In this document: piece after piece, positions 10,384 through 22,805 of the stretch
Layout of the letters: every line of letters starts with the position of its first letter
Numbering within the stretch: the first letter of the stretch is position 1
The notes under the pieces: generated by a model
Told to the model about the DNA's origin: nothing
Databases searched by the model: none
Seen by the model: only the letters and a program-made list of their open reading frames with translations
Program-made: the position numbers and the translations under genes
DNA from: Cryptomeria japonica
Lineage: Eukaryota > Streptophyta > Pinopsida > Cupressales > Cupressaceae
Assembly (NCBI RefSeq): GCF_030272615.1
Contig: NC_081410.1
Span: 287,057,957-287,121,956, forward strand
Length of the DNA stretch: 64,000 nucleotides
Reading direction: 5' to 3'

Positions 10384-13300
10384 CTAGTCATCAAATAGGG
10401 AATCTTCTAGAAGATTCCTCCCTGCATCTCTCTCTCTCCTAGCATACTCCAAGAATCTAGCCAATACTGAATCTAACTCCTCCATGGAAATGCTAGGTAA
10501 GGTATCCTGATGTAAATCAATCACGTCCAGTGAATTGGAGCAAGCATACAAAGTGTTCTCCCATTCTGGCATGAGCTTCTGTGAACTATGAACATGAATC
10601 AACAAAGAGACCAAGTCGTCTATCTGACTCTTCTTCAAAGAGTCCAACTGGCAAAAATACATAAATTTCATCTTGTCGCTTAATTTAGCTAAGTGTAAAC
10701 CACTAGCATCACTAACATCGACACCCAATAATTCCTTAATCGAGGCAAAGATCTTCATCTGAATGTCCTGGATTAATCCTTCTATCTCCATACAACTCGA
10801 CTGGGCGTTCTCATAAGTTGATTTCTTCACGGCTAATGAACAATACCAGCCATAGAAATCATATCTCTCTCCATTGTGCACAATGTTCTTGCTGACCAAC
10901 GTGGAATTAGGAATCTTCTTCAAAGCCTGGAGGCATGGAATAGTCTTGTCTTGAATAGGCCGGAATTCTTCCCAAACTCCCTCCAAATACTGGATTCTGA
11001 ATGTGAGCCCTGTTGTCCTATCATATGCATGGATAGACTGAGTAAGGAAATCATTTGCCTGCTTTCTTGTATTCTCAATCCACTTTTCCACCTCTGAGAG
11101 TGTACATCTCGCTGCCTCATAGTGTGAATGCATTTCATGGTCAACTGCAATAGGGGAAATAAGGGTGGGATCTTCACGCCCTATCCCTACAATATACTCT
11201 CTAAGTCTAATATTCTCTTCTTTGTACCTTTCTTTCTCTGCAATCTCTCTGTCTAACCTTGCATCGATTGCCTTGAGGTTTTCACCAACCTCCTGAAATT
11301 CTTGCTTTCTAGATGTATGACCAAGGGCGACTGAAGTGATCTGGAAATCCATAGGAGTAGCAGTGTTCGTTGTCACGCCTACAATAGGAACAGCAATCTG
11401 CGCAATCCACATTCCTGTCTCATCTCTAGCTATGTGCAACAAAATCTCCGCTCTCTTGGGCTCTTTCTCCTTAGCACTCCTAGCTAGGTAGTCATCAATG
11501 TCGTCAATAGACTGTACATCTATCATTTTCTTACTTTTCTCCATACTTCTCATCAGCCATTCAGGAATAGCGACCATCACCATACCATCATCGAGACATA
11601 TTTCTCGATCAAGTCCTCTCAATGTCGAGATAACATCATCATTATCATAAAGATTATTCCTGGTCCAATCATATACCTCATTTCCCAAACTAACTTCCAA
11701 AAGGATAGTAGGGGATCCCGACTGATCATCATTCTCATTCGGAGGTGCAGATGTTGCTATGGCATGAAATTCTTGAGTATTCCCTGGTAGTATCACTATG
11801 TTGGAACACTGTTGAGTCTCCTTGTTATGTTCTGTTACTTCAATCACTTCGATTGATGAGACGCTGAGAGGGAGTGAAGGAATGATAAGTGGAGGAATGA
11901 TAGTCTTTTGTTTCTTCTTCACCTCCTCAATCTTCTTCCCTCTGGCCTTGACTTCTCTTGGCGTGTTCTTCCTTCTCTTGGGAGCTTGACTCTCTTCGTC
12001 TGCATGAATCTTGACATCACTGATGGTCCTCTGACCATCCTCGAAAGTAGACTCTTCCAGCTTCATCCTTTCATAAGTGAAGGGAACACCCATATCAACT
12101 AACTTATTCATCTGTATATCTACCCATGCACAGGAGAAACTCAAGACCTCTCTCATCAATACATTCAGGTCAATCTCTTCTGACTCTGACCAATTAGGCA
12201 ATAGGATTGCCTTCTTCATTTCACTCTCATACTATGGATATGTATGATCTCTGTCATCTAACACTTGATCAGGAATGAGGAAAAGTCCACACTTCCTCAT
12301 AAAATCCACTGACATTCTGGACCACACTATTCTCTTCACGGCTTGCTTGTCCATCAAGTTAGCCCAATAATCTTCTATGTCAACTTTGTGAATGAACTTC
12401 TCTCCCCTAATCCTTCCTACTTTCTTGTCTAGATCGAATCTTTCTCTTTTCTTGTATGTAGCAAATCGATAGAATGCAAGCTCCTCACTCGCAGTGCTGG
12501 CGGCTGTAACAGACTGGCAAACCTTTGATGTCTTCCCAACTGAAATAGGGAATGTCATGCATGTCCTCTGCTTCTCTCTTTGAATAACATCGAACTCTAG
12601 AAGTTGTCTCACCACTTCCAACAAGATCATTCTGTCAGTCGGATTCCTAGGAAGTCTGTAGGGTTCAGATTGAAACCCATGAATCCTAAGGTACGTGAAA
12701 GTGGGAAACTGTATATACCACGATCCATATTTTTCTATTAACTCTGTTGCCTCCTTGGACAATCTTCTGTGGATTCTGCCTTGCAGCATCCATGTGATGT
12801 ACATAGTGAATGCATCATTCACTCTCTTATAGTCTTCAATTCAATACATGCTCAATTGGGGGTAGCATTCATGACTCCTGAATTGTCCTTGCCCATTCTC
12901 GACTTCACCTTTGCATATTAATCCTCTGTATGAAACAAACCGTGCAAGCAGGTATACCAGGTAAGAAGTCATGGCGAATGACTTGGACCGCTCCACATTC
13001 CTCAGCTGAAAATCCGGATTGTCACTTATAATCTTAGACCAATTTACTAACGTTCTTCTAAGACAATCCTGGATGAAGTAGAACATCCATCCATTGAATA
13101 ATGCTCCCTACGGCATCCCATCACTCTGTTGAGTAGGAATATCAGATCACTAGACTCCTCCTTGAAGTCTACGCACATGAGTGTCTTGGGAGCCTTGGAA
13201 TGATGAGACCTAGGCTCAATCATCCACTCTTTGTTTATCAAATTCTTGCATACACGCATCTTCTTCGTGTATCTTTCTTCATATTCATCCTTGGTCACAT

Positions 13301-13688
13301 CCTTCATGTCTGTTCCACGTGGAATTCCGAACACCTCTGCAATAGCATCCTCAACAAGGTAGGCAATGACAACGCCCTTAGGAGTCTTGATCATTCTCGT
13401 GAGCGGATCGTAACATCGTGCACACTCCAGGATAAGCTCACTACACTGTATGGACTGTGGGAATCCAACGGCATGAAAAAAACCACTGTTCATAATGTTC
13501 ACATATGCTGGGTAAGGAACTTGATCTCCGACTCCGAACATCCGCTGCTGCATCTGGTCGAAGTCTAGGAAATGCATATTTGTATCTATGATCTCCTTCC
13601 ATCTAGATGAAATCTTAAGCTCTGGATAAAATCCAGTCTCCAACATCTTCAATAGTTCTTTCCTTTCCTTATATCCAGACTTCGACAT
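10384..13688 (-). pseudogene. Element A protein of unknown function, about 1100 codons, broken
   Basis: From ATG at 13688 the frame is open to about 13100, shifts by one frame there, meets TGA at 12838-12840 and TAG near 12232, and otherwise continues to 10384. The N-terminal third contains SRWKEIIDTN, a block ending EVFGIP, HHSKAPKTL, VMGC and CYPQL. The middle has RGEKFIHKVDIEDYW, and the C-terminal half is Lys/Glu-rich with probable coiled coil. The same block order occurs in element B and the C-terminal half in element C, so it is a real conserved protein. I see no zinc knuckle, protease, RT or integrase motif. It may be a gag-like or accessory product; the function is unknown. Confidence 0.75.
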
Positions 13689-13744
13689 CGCACTTGTACA
13701 AAGCTTGAAGTTAGACTTAGGAAAATAAATAATGCTTTTAATCA

Positions 13745-15546
13745 AATTCCTGACTTTCTAAAGATTTTAGCTAAAAGAGCATGGAGTCAAAAAAATAATC
13801 CATACACTTAGTAAATTTTAACAATTAGATTCAAAGTGTGACAACGCTAGGGTATGGAAACCCTATATAAAATTCATTTGGTATGGAAACCCTATATAAA
13901 ATTCTTTAATACCTCCTTATGCTTAAAAAATATGCAAGCTAAAATGCAAAGGAGTATACTGGATCAATGATAACTAAGGAAAGGTGTGAAAGGTTGTGTT
14001 TTCACACAAAGTATGTCTGAAAACACCTTCTGCGGTCAACAATGGAGGTCAACAATTCTGAAGACAACCTGAATATCAGACTTTTAAAACATGTTGTAAT
14101 CCTTCAAAAATGTGCATAAACTCGATAAAAATCAGTTTTAATGATGAAAACAATCATATTCAGGAATGTAAGTGGGGCTGGTAAAAAATAAATTTCTGAG
14201 GACAAGTCTGAAAATTGATTACTTCAGACTTACCAGCACCTTGCAAAGTACTTAAAAATCCCTGAAAATGATGGAAAATAGCTAAGAAATCAGCTCCAAG
14301 CAAAATCGCCAAAGTGGTCAGGTGGCTGGAAATGAAAATTTCTGAGGACAATCGCCTAACAATGGAGTTTTCAGACCTGCAACAGCGATAATGGTCTGAA
14401 AATGCACAGAAAACTCCATAAAACGCCTCCAAATGCAAATCGCCTGAGTTGGAATTGGCTGGGCAATAAAAATTAAAGTCTGAAAATTAATGGGCAGCCA
14501 TTAATGCAGGTCAAATCTGAAGAAAAACCTCAGATCTGAAGCGAATCAGCAAGCTGGGAATGATGGCAGCCACCAAATATGCATGAAAACCACCAAAATG
14601 TGGCACCAAACCCCTCCAAAACCAAAATCGAAATTTCTCCAACTATAGCGCCATTTTTTAAATTCTGAAAATGTCATTAATGGCAGCTTGGATCTGCAAC
14701 AATGGAGGTCGAACAGCAAGGAAAAAATGGAGAAGAAAATCGCCAACTTTCCAAATACAAAAATCACCACCTTTCAACAAAAATCGCCAAGTTTGAAAAA
14801 ATCGCCATACTTGGAAAAATCGAAAATCTGGAAATGGTCTTCAACGGCAGCAAAGGAATGGATCAGCAAGCTGGAAAAAATGGAGGAAAGAATCCTCTAC
14901 CCAACACTTCACTTCAGCACTTTGCCAAAATTCGCCAATAAGGGAGAAAAATCGCCTTTCATGGAGACACCTAGCAGATTTAATAATAAAATAATGTTGG
15001 AAAACTCCTCTCTTATACTTGCTTTTACCTCTCACTTTCACCACACAAGCAATGTGGGATAAAACACTTGCTTAAATACTTGTTTGGTAAAAAACTAACT
15101 TGCTTCTAGAAGGTTAAAATATTAAATGTTTATTGCAAGTTATTTTTTTTTGCTTTTAAAATTTTAAATAATCATTAATCATCATTTAAAAACAATTAAA
15201 AAATGGGGCTCACTTATTAAATATTTCGATTTAAGTCCAAATTGAGCCTCCAGGAGAAAATCGACTTAAGTTGGGATTAAAAAATCCCTTTAAAAATCAT
15301 TAAAGTGTCAAAAATTTCCCCACAAGGGAAAATATACCTTAGCTTGGATAAAAATCCATGCTCTAATTTCATCAAAATGCACATAAAACACTCCAGGGAA
15401 AAATCGATGGCAGTCTAGACTGAAAATCCACACTCCAAACTCATTTTACTTGCAAAAAATACTCCCTGGTGGAAAATCGACCTCTGTCTGGATGAAAATC
15501 CGGACTTAAAACTCATCAAAATGCTCTCAGTGGAAAATCGACTTGG
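13745..15546 (-). repeat. Leader of element A with the left half of a degenerate array
   Basis: This is non-coding in all frames that matter. From 13745 to about 15200 it is leader rich in words such as GGCGATTTT and CTTCAGACT. From about 15230 to 15546 it holds diverged copies of a unit containing GTGGAAAATCGAC and TGGATGAAAATCC. The array is cut by the hAT at 15555 and resumes at 19276. Confidence 0.7.
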
Positions 15547-15554
15547 GTTTGGAC
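15547..15554 (+). repeat. Left 8-bp target duplication of the hAT element
   Basis: GTTTGGAC here is identical to 19268-19275. Eight-base duplications are characteristic of hAT transposition. Confidence 0.9.
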
Positions 15555-15559
15555 CTTAG

Positions 15560-15780
15560 TTACCGGTTCTTTGGGTTTTGGCTTGGGTCTGGGTCCAAGT
15601 CCCTGTTCGTGCCCGGTCCTGGTCCGGCCCGGGTTCCACCTGGGTCCACCTGGGTCCTTCCCAGGTGGCCAAGTTCCCTATGGGACAAGGAACTCGCCCA
15701 CCTGGGAAGGACTCGGGTGGAACCCAAGTCGAACCCAGGAGGACCCGGGTGAACCCAGGCCCGTGGGTTCCCAAAAACAG
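15560..15780 (+). repeat. Left subterminal GGGT-rich repeats of the hAT
   Basis: Dense, imperfect GGGTCCA/CCTGGG words. Clusters of short subterminal motifs are known transposase-binding regions in hAT elements. Open frames in this GC-rich stretch are by-products of composition. Confidence 0.65.
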
Positions 15781-16269
15781 GGCCCACATGTCAAAAAACA
15801 ATAAAAACCAATTAAAAAGTACTTTAAAAAATAGTTAATTAATAATTAAACCCTAATTCGCCCCTTTATGATGCATTTTATGCATCAAAACATTCATTCA
15901 ACTCATTCTATTTGCATTTTTGAAGATTTTTTCTCTAAAGCCGGGTTTCTTGGTTTTTGAATTTTTCTTCGAAGGTAGAGACTATGAAGATGTGAGACAC
16001 GCATAAAAGGCATAGGAATCACTGGAGAAGGAAGATTTAGCCATCAAAGGTGAGTGAATCTGAACTTTTTACAAGTTTTCAAGAATTTTTTTAAGAATTT
16101 TTTAATTTTTTTTAAAGTTTTTCTAAAAAATTTTAAATAAGTTTTGTATATTTTTTTACACTTTGTATGCAGAGTATGGGGTTATAATGCCGAAATTTTA
16201 TCAATTTTTTTCAATAATGTTGTGTTTTCTCTTTTTATTTTAGGTGCATTATTCATATAATCATACATA

Positions 16270-18633
16270 ATGGCTGAAATTGGAAGTGCAAGTGCAAGCT
16301 CTAGTTCAATTGCCCATGCCCGAACTGAGAATAACGCCATTAAAATTGATCAAGATTCACCACTTTGGTATTATACAACAATGATCAAGCAAGTGTCTGG
16401 ACGTGGGGGTTTTGTTTGGAAGTGTGGCACTGAGTATACCAGCTCATACTATCAAGTGAAAGGCCACCTTTGTTTCATCCCCGGGTGTGGAATAAAATTT
16501 TGTAAGGGATTAGATGGCAAGGGACTGCCAAAAGCTCTAGTTTTGGAATATATTAGAGAATAAGACAAAGTTGATAGGAGAAGTGGCAAAGCAAAGACGG
16601 ATCATCCTCTTGTCCAGTCAAGCTCGAAGACTACGAGGCCTTCTAGTAGTATTGGCTCCACAAGACCAGCCGGATCGCATCCTTTCATGCCAAAACCAAC
16701 AATTGCTCCACTAGAGAATCAAAATGTTGTGGCTTCACGGAAAAGAGGCCCATTGGATACTGCCTTCAAAAATGAAATGAGAGAGATTGCAAATCAGAGC
16801 ATTGGGCGTTGCATTTATGGCAATGGGCTTCCTTTCAACCTTGTTAGATCACCTTACTTTCGGGACATGGTAGATACCCTTTGCAACACACCTTCTGATT
16901 ATGTTTGTCCAGGGTATGAAAAGGTGAGAACCACCTTATTGGCAAAGGAGAAAGCATCCGTAGAGTCACAGTTGAAAGTCATCGAAGATACATGGCCGGA
17001 AACAGGTTTGACCATCGTTTCTAATGGATGGAAAGATTGTAAAAATAGGCCATTGATCAATGTTATAGCAGTGTGCCCTAAAGGGGCAATGTTTTTGAAA
17101 GCGGTGGATTGTGAGGGACAAGTGAAAGATGCAAGTTTCATTGCCAATATCGTCATAGAATGCATTGACATGGTGGGGCCTCAAAATGTTGTCCAAGTCA
17201 TAACGGACAATGCTAAAAATTGTAGGGCAGCGGGGACTATAGTGGAGGCTACATACGGTCACATCTTTTCGACACCATGTGCAATCCACTCACTCAATTT
17301 AATCATGCAAAAGATTGGCACACAAATTGATTGGGTGAAAAAACTATACGAGGGTGAGGAGATTCAAATGTTTGTGACTAATCATCATATGTCACAAGCC
17401 ATTTTTTATAATTGATATATGTTTTGTATTTTTTTATGTCATGTTAGGTAGCTGAAACACGATTTGCATCTCACACACTCGTCTTAAGACGACTTGTGAA
17501 GGTGCGAGAGGCCTTGAGTTCTATGGTCATCAACGGATTGTGGAGTGTATGGAAGCAGTCCCAGACAGAAAGAGCTCTAAAAGTAAGAGCATTGATCCTC
17601 GATAAGAAATGGTGGGATACTGTGGAATATGTTTTGAATTTCACTGAGCTCATCATGAGCATGATTAGGTATGTTGATATTGATTGCCCATGTTTGGGTG
17701 AGATTTATGATGGCATGGATTGCATGGTGGAGAAAATAAGAGAAGTAATAAAAAGAAAAGTAAATAACCCAACGGAAACATTTTTCAAGGTTGTGCAGAA
17801 TATTATTGTTGACCGTTGGAACAAGATGACCAATCCCTTACATCTCTTAGCATTTGCTTTGACACCAAAATTTTATAGTGCAGAGATGCTTGCAACACCA
17901 AGGAGGGTCCCACCAAATAGAGATGCAGAGGTTGCTTCTGGCTATAGAGCTGCCTTTACAAAGATATATCAAGATGAGGAGACAAGAAATGTTGTCATGA
18001 AAGAGTTTGGCCAATTTGTATCCACAAAAAATCATGATGTTGTAGCTCTCAATGCTAGATATGTGATGGATGCTGATGAGTGGTGGTATGTACATGGTCA
18101 AGGCTCCATTTACTTGCAGCCTCTTGCAATTAAACTTCTCTCCCAAGTATGTATCTTTTTATTTTTTATAGTTTTCCAATTCCATTTGATGCTATCATAT
18201 TTTTATTTTATAATTTATAAATTTCTAATAATGTTTTAACTTTTAACAGGTTGCAAGTTCTTCTTCAACTGAGCGGAATTGGAGTACATACTCCTTCATC
18301 CACTCAGTCAAACGTAATCGTTTGGGTGCAAAAAGAGTTGAGGATTTGGTCTACGAACACTCCAACCTTCGTTTGTTGTCACATAAGGACCTTGAATATA
18401 ATGTGGGTGCAACAAGGAATTGGAATATGCCCCTAAGTGTGCTGATTTAGATGCTACAGTTGCACAACTTGCCCAAGTCTAGATAGACGAGGCAGCTATG
18501 GAACTTGAGAGAGACTTGGCTAGTGGGTGTGACATTCCGTTCGATAGTGGTTCAATTGATGCTGGATTTGAACCACTTGATGACCTTGGGCTTGGGTTGG
18601 ATGGTTTAGATGAAGATGAATATGGAATTTAAA
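16270..18633 (+). pseudogene. hAT transposase (BED finger, DUF659, hAT dimerisation), inactivated
   Basis: ATG at 16270 opens an N-terminal block with WKC and YYQVKGHL, a decayed BED zinc finger, closed by TAA at 16561. The frame then resumes through the DUF659 core (about 16690-17410) with GWKDCKNRPLINVI and TDNAKNC. After a probable intron (acceptor TGTTAG near 17449) comes the catalytic/helical region to about 18147. A second intron ends at TAACAG (18250), followed by the dimerisation motif TERNWSTYSFIHS. The C-terminal acidic tail ending DEDEYGI (stop 18631-18633) is in another frame. The early stop, a second stop near 18480 and the frame change indicate a non-functional copy. Confidence 0.85.
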
Positions 18634-19005
18634 TCCCATAGATGGCTTGTAATTTGAATTTTTATTGTGTCATGACATATTCACATTTTGAAACTTGAAA
18701 CTTAAATATTATCTTTTTTGCAAATTATGAATATGATATTAGACTTTAGTTATTAGTTTACTGATAACATTTGCGATATATGGATATTTATTGGCATTGA
18801 CCGCTTGGGTTGGATGGTTTAGATGAAGATGAATATGGAATTTAAATCCCATAGATGGCTTGTAGTTTGAATTTTTATTGTGTCATGACATATTCACATT
18901 TTGAAACTTGAATATTATCTTTTTTGCAAATTATGAATATGATATTAGACTTTAGTTATTAGTTTACTGATAACATTTGCGAAATATGGATATTTATTGG
19001 CATTG
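18588..19005 (+). repeat. Tandem duplication of the hAT 3' end, about 215 bp
   Basis: The sequence from CTTGGGTTGGATGG through the stop codon and 3' untranslated region (18588-18801) is repeated almost exactly at about 18804-19005. Confidence 0.85.
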
Positions 19006-19149
19006 GCAATTATGGATTTATCATTTATCATTTATCATTTATGTATGGAAAGTCACATTGTATATTTTATTTTTGTATGGATATATATAATATATATGTA
19101 TATATATAAATTTATAATTCATATATGTATATATGTACGGACGAACCCG

Positions 19150-19257
19150 TACCCGTACCCAAGAAAAAAAAAATTGCCGAACCCGCAAATCCGTACCCGA
19201 ACCTGAACCCGAACCCGAATCCGAACCTAAACCCGAATCCGAACCCGAACCCGAACC
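19150..19257 (+). repeat. Right subterminal ACCCGA repeats of the hAT
   Basis: About ten near-perfect copies of (C)CGAACC/ACCCGA in a row, mirroring the left subterminal region in reverse complement. Confidence 0.7.
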
Positions 19258-19267
19258 AGTAACTTAG

Positions 19268-19275
19268 GTTTGGAC
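19268..19275 (+). repeat. Right 8-bp target duplication of the hAT element
   Basis: GTTTGGAC, identical to 15547-15554. The element A array continues immediately after it. Confidence 0.9.
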
Positions 19276-19740
19276 TGAGAGTCTACACAAAAATCCGCAC
19301 TAACTTGTCACAAAACATCCTAGTGGAAAATCGACCCAGGCATGGAATCATCCTCAACATTGTCCGCACTATAGTCTGCACTCCAATCCGCACTCCTAGT
19401 GGAAAATCGCTCGCAGTCTGGAAAAATCCTGACACTTAGCCAAATTTTAGCACGTCCAAGGGAAAATCAATCCAGGTATGGATAAACAATAGTGGAAAAT
19501 AATAGCCAGTATGGATTTCAGCGGAAACCCATGTGTAGTGCGGATTTTGAGTGGGGGAAAAGGGTGGGTAGTCTGGAATATGAAGGGAAAAGCACCTTTA
19601 GCATGGAATTTGACCTTCTAACCCTTGGAGTATGAATTTCCCTTAGGAATTTGACATTTTAACCACTCAAAATCACTTAGAAACTTCAAATTTAGGCAAA
19701 TTTTCCAAAATATTGAGCGAAACGCTAAGAAAATATTGGG
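19276..19740 (-). repeat. Right half of the element A degenerate array
   Basis: Diverged units with GTGGAAAATCG followed by GTATGGA or GTCTGGA and ATCCGCACT, spaced roughly 60-100 bp. It continues the array at 15230-15546 once the hAT is removed. Confidence 0.75.
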
Positions 19741-20054
19741 ATAAAGTGCGAAGTCAACTTAAATAATACCTTAGGAACGAGAAAACAACTCCAAAAGGTC
19801 GAGGAACATCATGGCACTTTAAAATCACTAATGCGCGTGTTTAAAAACACGTTAACGCTCAAAAGGTCAACACTTAGACAAAATTTAGGATCATTAAAAT
19901 ATCAACGTTTGCAACTTGATCCTAACACCTCAAAAACCCTAGACGGCACTAGGCATGATCAAAACTCTGAGACTTGGGCACAGGAAACACAAAATTGTCC
20001 ACTAAGCAGCCAAAACCCTAACCTAACAACGCAGAAAGCAGGAAAAGAGGGGGT

Positions 20055-20071
20055 CCCCGTTAGCAATGGGG
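20055..20071 (-). repeat. 5' terminal hairpin of element A
   Basis: On the minus strand CCCCATT-GCT-AACGGGG, the counterpart of the hairpin at 9226 with one unpaired position. Confidence 0.6.
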
Positions 20072-20439
20072 CAATGTGTGAAAAGGTCACAACAAGAGTC
20101 AAGGTGAATGAACTAGGAAATTCCCTTCTAGGCTTTGATTTTGGAAAAAATAATGATTTTGAAGGACATAAAACCTTCCTTGTATAATGCAGTCCCTCTC
20201 TTGTGCATTTCAATTTTCATCTTTAGGAGAGAAGAAAAAAAATTCTAAGGCAATAGAAGGTGAAAATTTAGCTCCATAAACAAGGGAGGGTGGGTGCACA
20301 CTAGCCTCCTCAAACAAAGAAGTCGATCAACTTTAGACGGCGATAAAAAATATTAGGTTTGAAGGATCAATCAACCATCAAGGTAATAAAAATAAAATAA
20401 AATAATAAAATAATAAATAATAAAAAAAAAAATTTAAAA

Positions 20440-20870
20440 ATCAACCTCCAACATCAAGCAAGAGCCTGCACATCAACATAAATAAATAAGGGCCTGTGCG
20501 TCAATTTAAGTTGATAGGAAGTAAAATTTTCCAAGTGAAGGCCTACGGATCAACTTAGGTTGGTGAGAAGGTAAAAATTGCTTAAGTAAAATATCAACCC
20601 TCAAAGATAAGAAGGGGCCTGCGGATCAACCTAGGTTGATGGCAAAGCAAAATTGCTTAAGTAAACTGTTCAACCTCGAACTCATGAAGGAGATGCGAAT
20701 CAACCTAGGTTAATAAGAAGAAGAAATCGCCTAATTCAAATTTTAACCTCCTAAAACAAGGAAAAGCCTGCGCATCAACTTAAGTCGATAGGAAGTAAAA
20801 TTTTCTAACTAGTAAGCCTAGGGATCGACTTAGGTTGATGGGAAAGTGAGAAGGGTAAGTAAAGGGAAAT
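20440..20870 (+). repeat. Element D degenerate array
   Basis: About six diverged units contain GCCTGCGGATCAACTTAGG, TTGATGGGAAAG and AAATTGCTTAAGTAA words, spaced about 60-100 bp. It is unrelated in sequence to the arrays of A, B, E, F and L but sits at the equivalent place. Confidence 0.75.
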
Positions 20871-22717
20871 AAAATGTAACTTCCAATCATCAAGGGTAAG
20901 ATCCAACCATGTTTCAAAAGGAAGAGAACTAGACGTTAGAAGAGAGAAAGTTGATTTGCATCTAACTTAAACACTAGCGAATTTCAAGAGGCAAAAGTAA
21001 ATCGGTCCTTTAGGAAGATGGAGGATGAAACGTTTTAAGTTGCAAAGATGAGGATAGAGAATCATTAAATATCAAATTCAAACCTCTAAGGATGCAAGTT
21101 GGTAAAATTATCAAGTGAAGGAAAGTGCGAATTTATACCAACACAAGAAATTTCTACAAGGCAGATCGCTGGAAGGTGGAAGTTCGAAGTGTAGAGGTTG
21201 ATGAGCGCTCCAAGGTAAGATGGCATTTCATCTATATCAAGTCGGCTGAATGTGAAGAGGTGCAATTCCTTATGGGAATTAAAAAATAAATAACACACAA
21301 AATAATAAAGGTTTTAAGTTGCAAGTCAGCTAGCATAAGAAGGTGAGGTGCGACTTCTAACTCCCAGTCATATAAGTAAAGGGAGAAAGACATCTTAGAT
21401 GATACAAATGCAATTCGAATAACCTCTGCCATTGTAAATTTGCCCAGCAACAAATTCGCCCATTACAAGTTTGCACTGCAAGTAAAATGAGGAAATTCGT
21501 CCCAAGTTGATAAACATTGCACGAGGAAGGAGGCTCACTGGCTTTGGGTAAACAAACTCGCCTTGTATTAACATCACAAACTCATCTAAGGAACTAAAGA
21601 AATCAGAAAGTCAAGTGCCACGAAACTGCCTTGAAGAAGTAACAGTTGGAAAGAATATTTTTGGGAAGAATCAAAGGGGCTGGTCAAAGACCAAAGCCCA
21701 AAGAGTTTTAACTCTGATTTCTGACTGCCAATTAAAAATCATTCATCCCTTACTCAGAAATTAAATTGCAGAATTTGATCATTAGTAAAGAAGGAAAGAT
21801 ATGACTCAGATTTTCTGAGTAATAATCAGATCTCAAGGTTACAACATTCAAATTTTGAAATAAAAAATTACATGCACTATCATGACATTTTCAGAATTTA
21901 ACATAGATGACTCTAAGTTCTGATTTTGTACATTTGAAAGCATATATATTACTTAATAAAATATCAGAACTTAGGAACAGTTTTTAAATTAAGTTTTAAA
22001 TCGTCCTTCAAATGTTCTAACTTCTAGCTTTGTACAGTTTCTTGTCAAGGAAGATACCACGGCAAATCAAGGCAACTTGGAGAAGGCGAATTGGCATCAT
22101 AGAGGAAGGCTAAAAGCTTGAAAGTGTAGAGATAAAGAGTATCACAACATCAACACGTTTGAGCTAAGTCAACAAGGAGATCCACACATTGAGGTGTATC
22201 TCAAGCACATGCTTCACATTTCAACATCAAGGTCATCAACATGATAGAAGATACCTCAAGGATGCATGAAGTATATATGTGACACATATTCCAAAGGATC
22301 AGACTCTACTTTTCAAGACAACATGTTCCAAATCCAAGACAAGGAATTCCAAGATCAAGGAAGGTTAAGGAAGAAACTACTTCATAATTCAAAGGTTGAG
22401 ATTGTGAATGCATCACAAGGAGGAAACTTTTCAAGTTAGAGTAAAGAAGAGTGAGCGTGATCGAGGAATGGAGATAGTTTCAGAAGATATTGATGTGGCA
22501 TCCTATTCGCATTCAAGCCAATCAAGTTACTTCCACATCAGCAAGTCCAAGTTCAACGAACCTGATTCATCTCATGGTGGAGCACGTGACACAAGGCGCC
22601 TCTTCAAATACTATTTTATGTACCTAGCCTATTCTCTCATTGGTTAGAAATCAAGATGGACATGTGTCCAATTCATTGTAATGATCTTATTGGTCAAGAG
22701 GAAGTTTGTTGTAACAA

Positions 22718-22805
22718 ACCCTAATTAGGGTTTCAATCTCGACCATTGATCTCAAATCGATCTAAGCCTTTGAATTGTAATGAACTCTCTATATAAGGCT
22801 CGGTC
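22718..22805 (+). promoter_or_regulatory. Putative promoter of element D
   Basis: The palindrome AAACCCTAATTAGGGTTT is followed by ATCTCGACCATTGATC and, about 65 bp on, CTCTATATAAGGC. It is the clearest example of the promoter block shared with A, B and C. Confidence 0.65.

Larger units (their letters stand above)
15555..19267 (+). mobile_element. Complete hAT-superfamily DNA transposon, 3713 bp
   Basis: The ends CTTAGTTACCGGTTC (left) and GAACCAGTAACTTAG (right) form terminal inverted repeats matching at 13 of 15 positions. Perfect 8-bp duplications GTTTGGAC flank them. Subterminal regions are packed with GGGTCC/GGGTTC words on the left and ACCCGAACCCGA words on the right. Inside is a BED-DUF659-hATC transposase gene, now broken. 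It lies within the tandem array of element A. It is the youngest insertion in this nest. Confidence 0.93.
9431..20094 (-). mobile_element. Element A: ORF-bearing TGTTG...-type element on the minus strand, nested in D
   Basis: On the minus strand it begins TGTTGTGACC at 20094 and ends CACACATCATCA at 9431. The flanks are GGAGT and AGAGT, a 5-bp duplication with one mismatch. Removing the hAT insertion leaves about 6.94 kb, close to element B (6.66 kb). Order on the minus strand: hairpin, degenerate array interrupted by the hAT, leader, broken ORF (13688-10384), palindromic CCCTAATTAGGG, TATATA box near 10240, then about 0.8 kb to the end. It carries no pol, primer site or paired LTR. Confidence 0.85.

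Noticed and set aside
15543-15838. Overlapping open frames rich in Gly, Pro and Trp on both strands
   Set aside because: They are by-products of the GGGTCC/CCTGGG subterminal repeats of the hAT element; no single frame is favoured.
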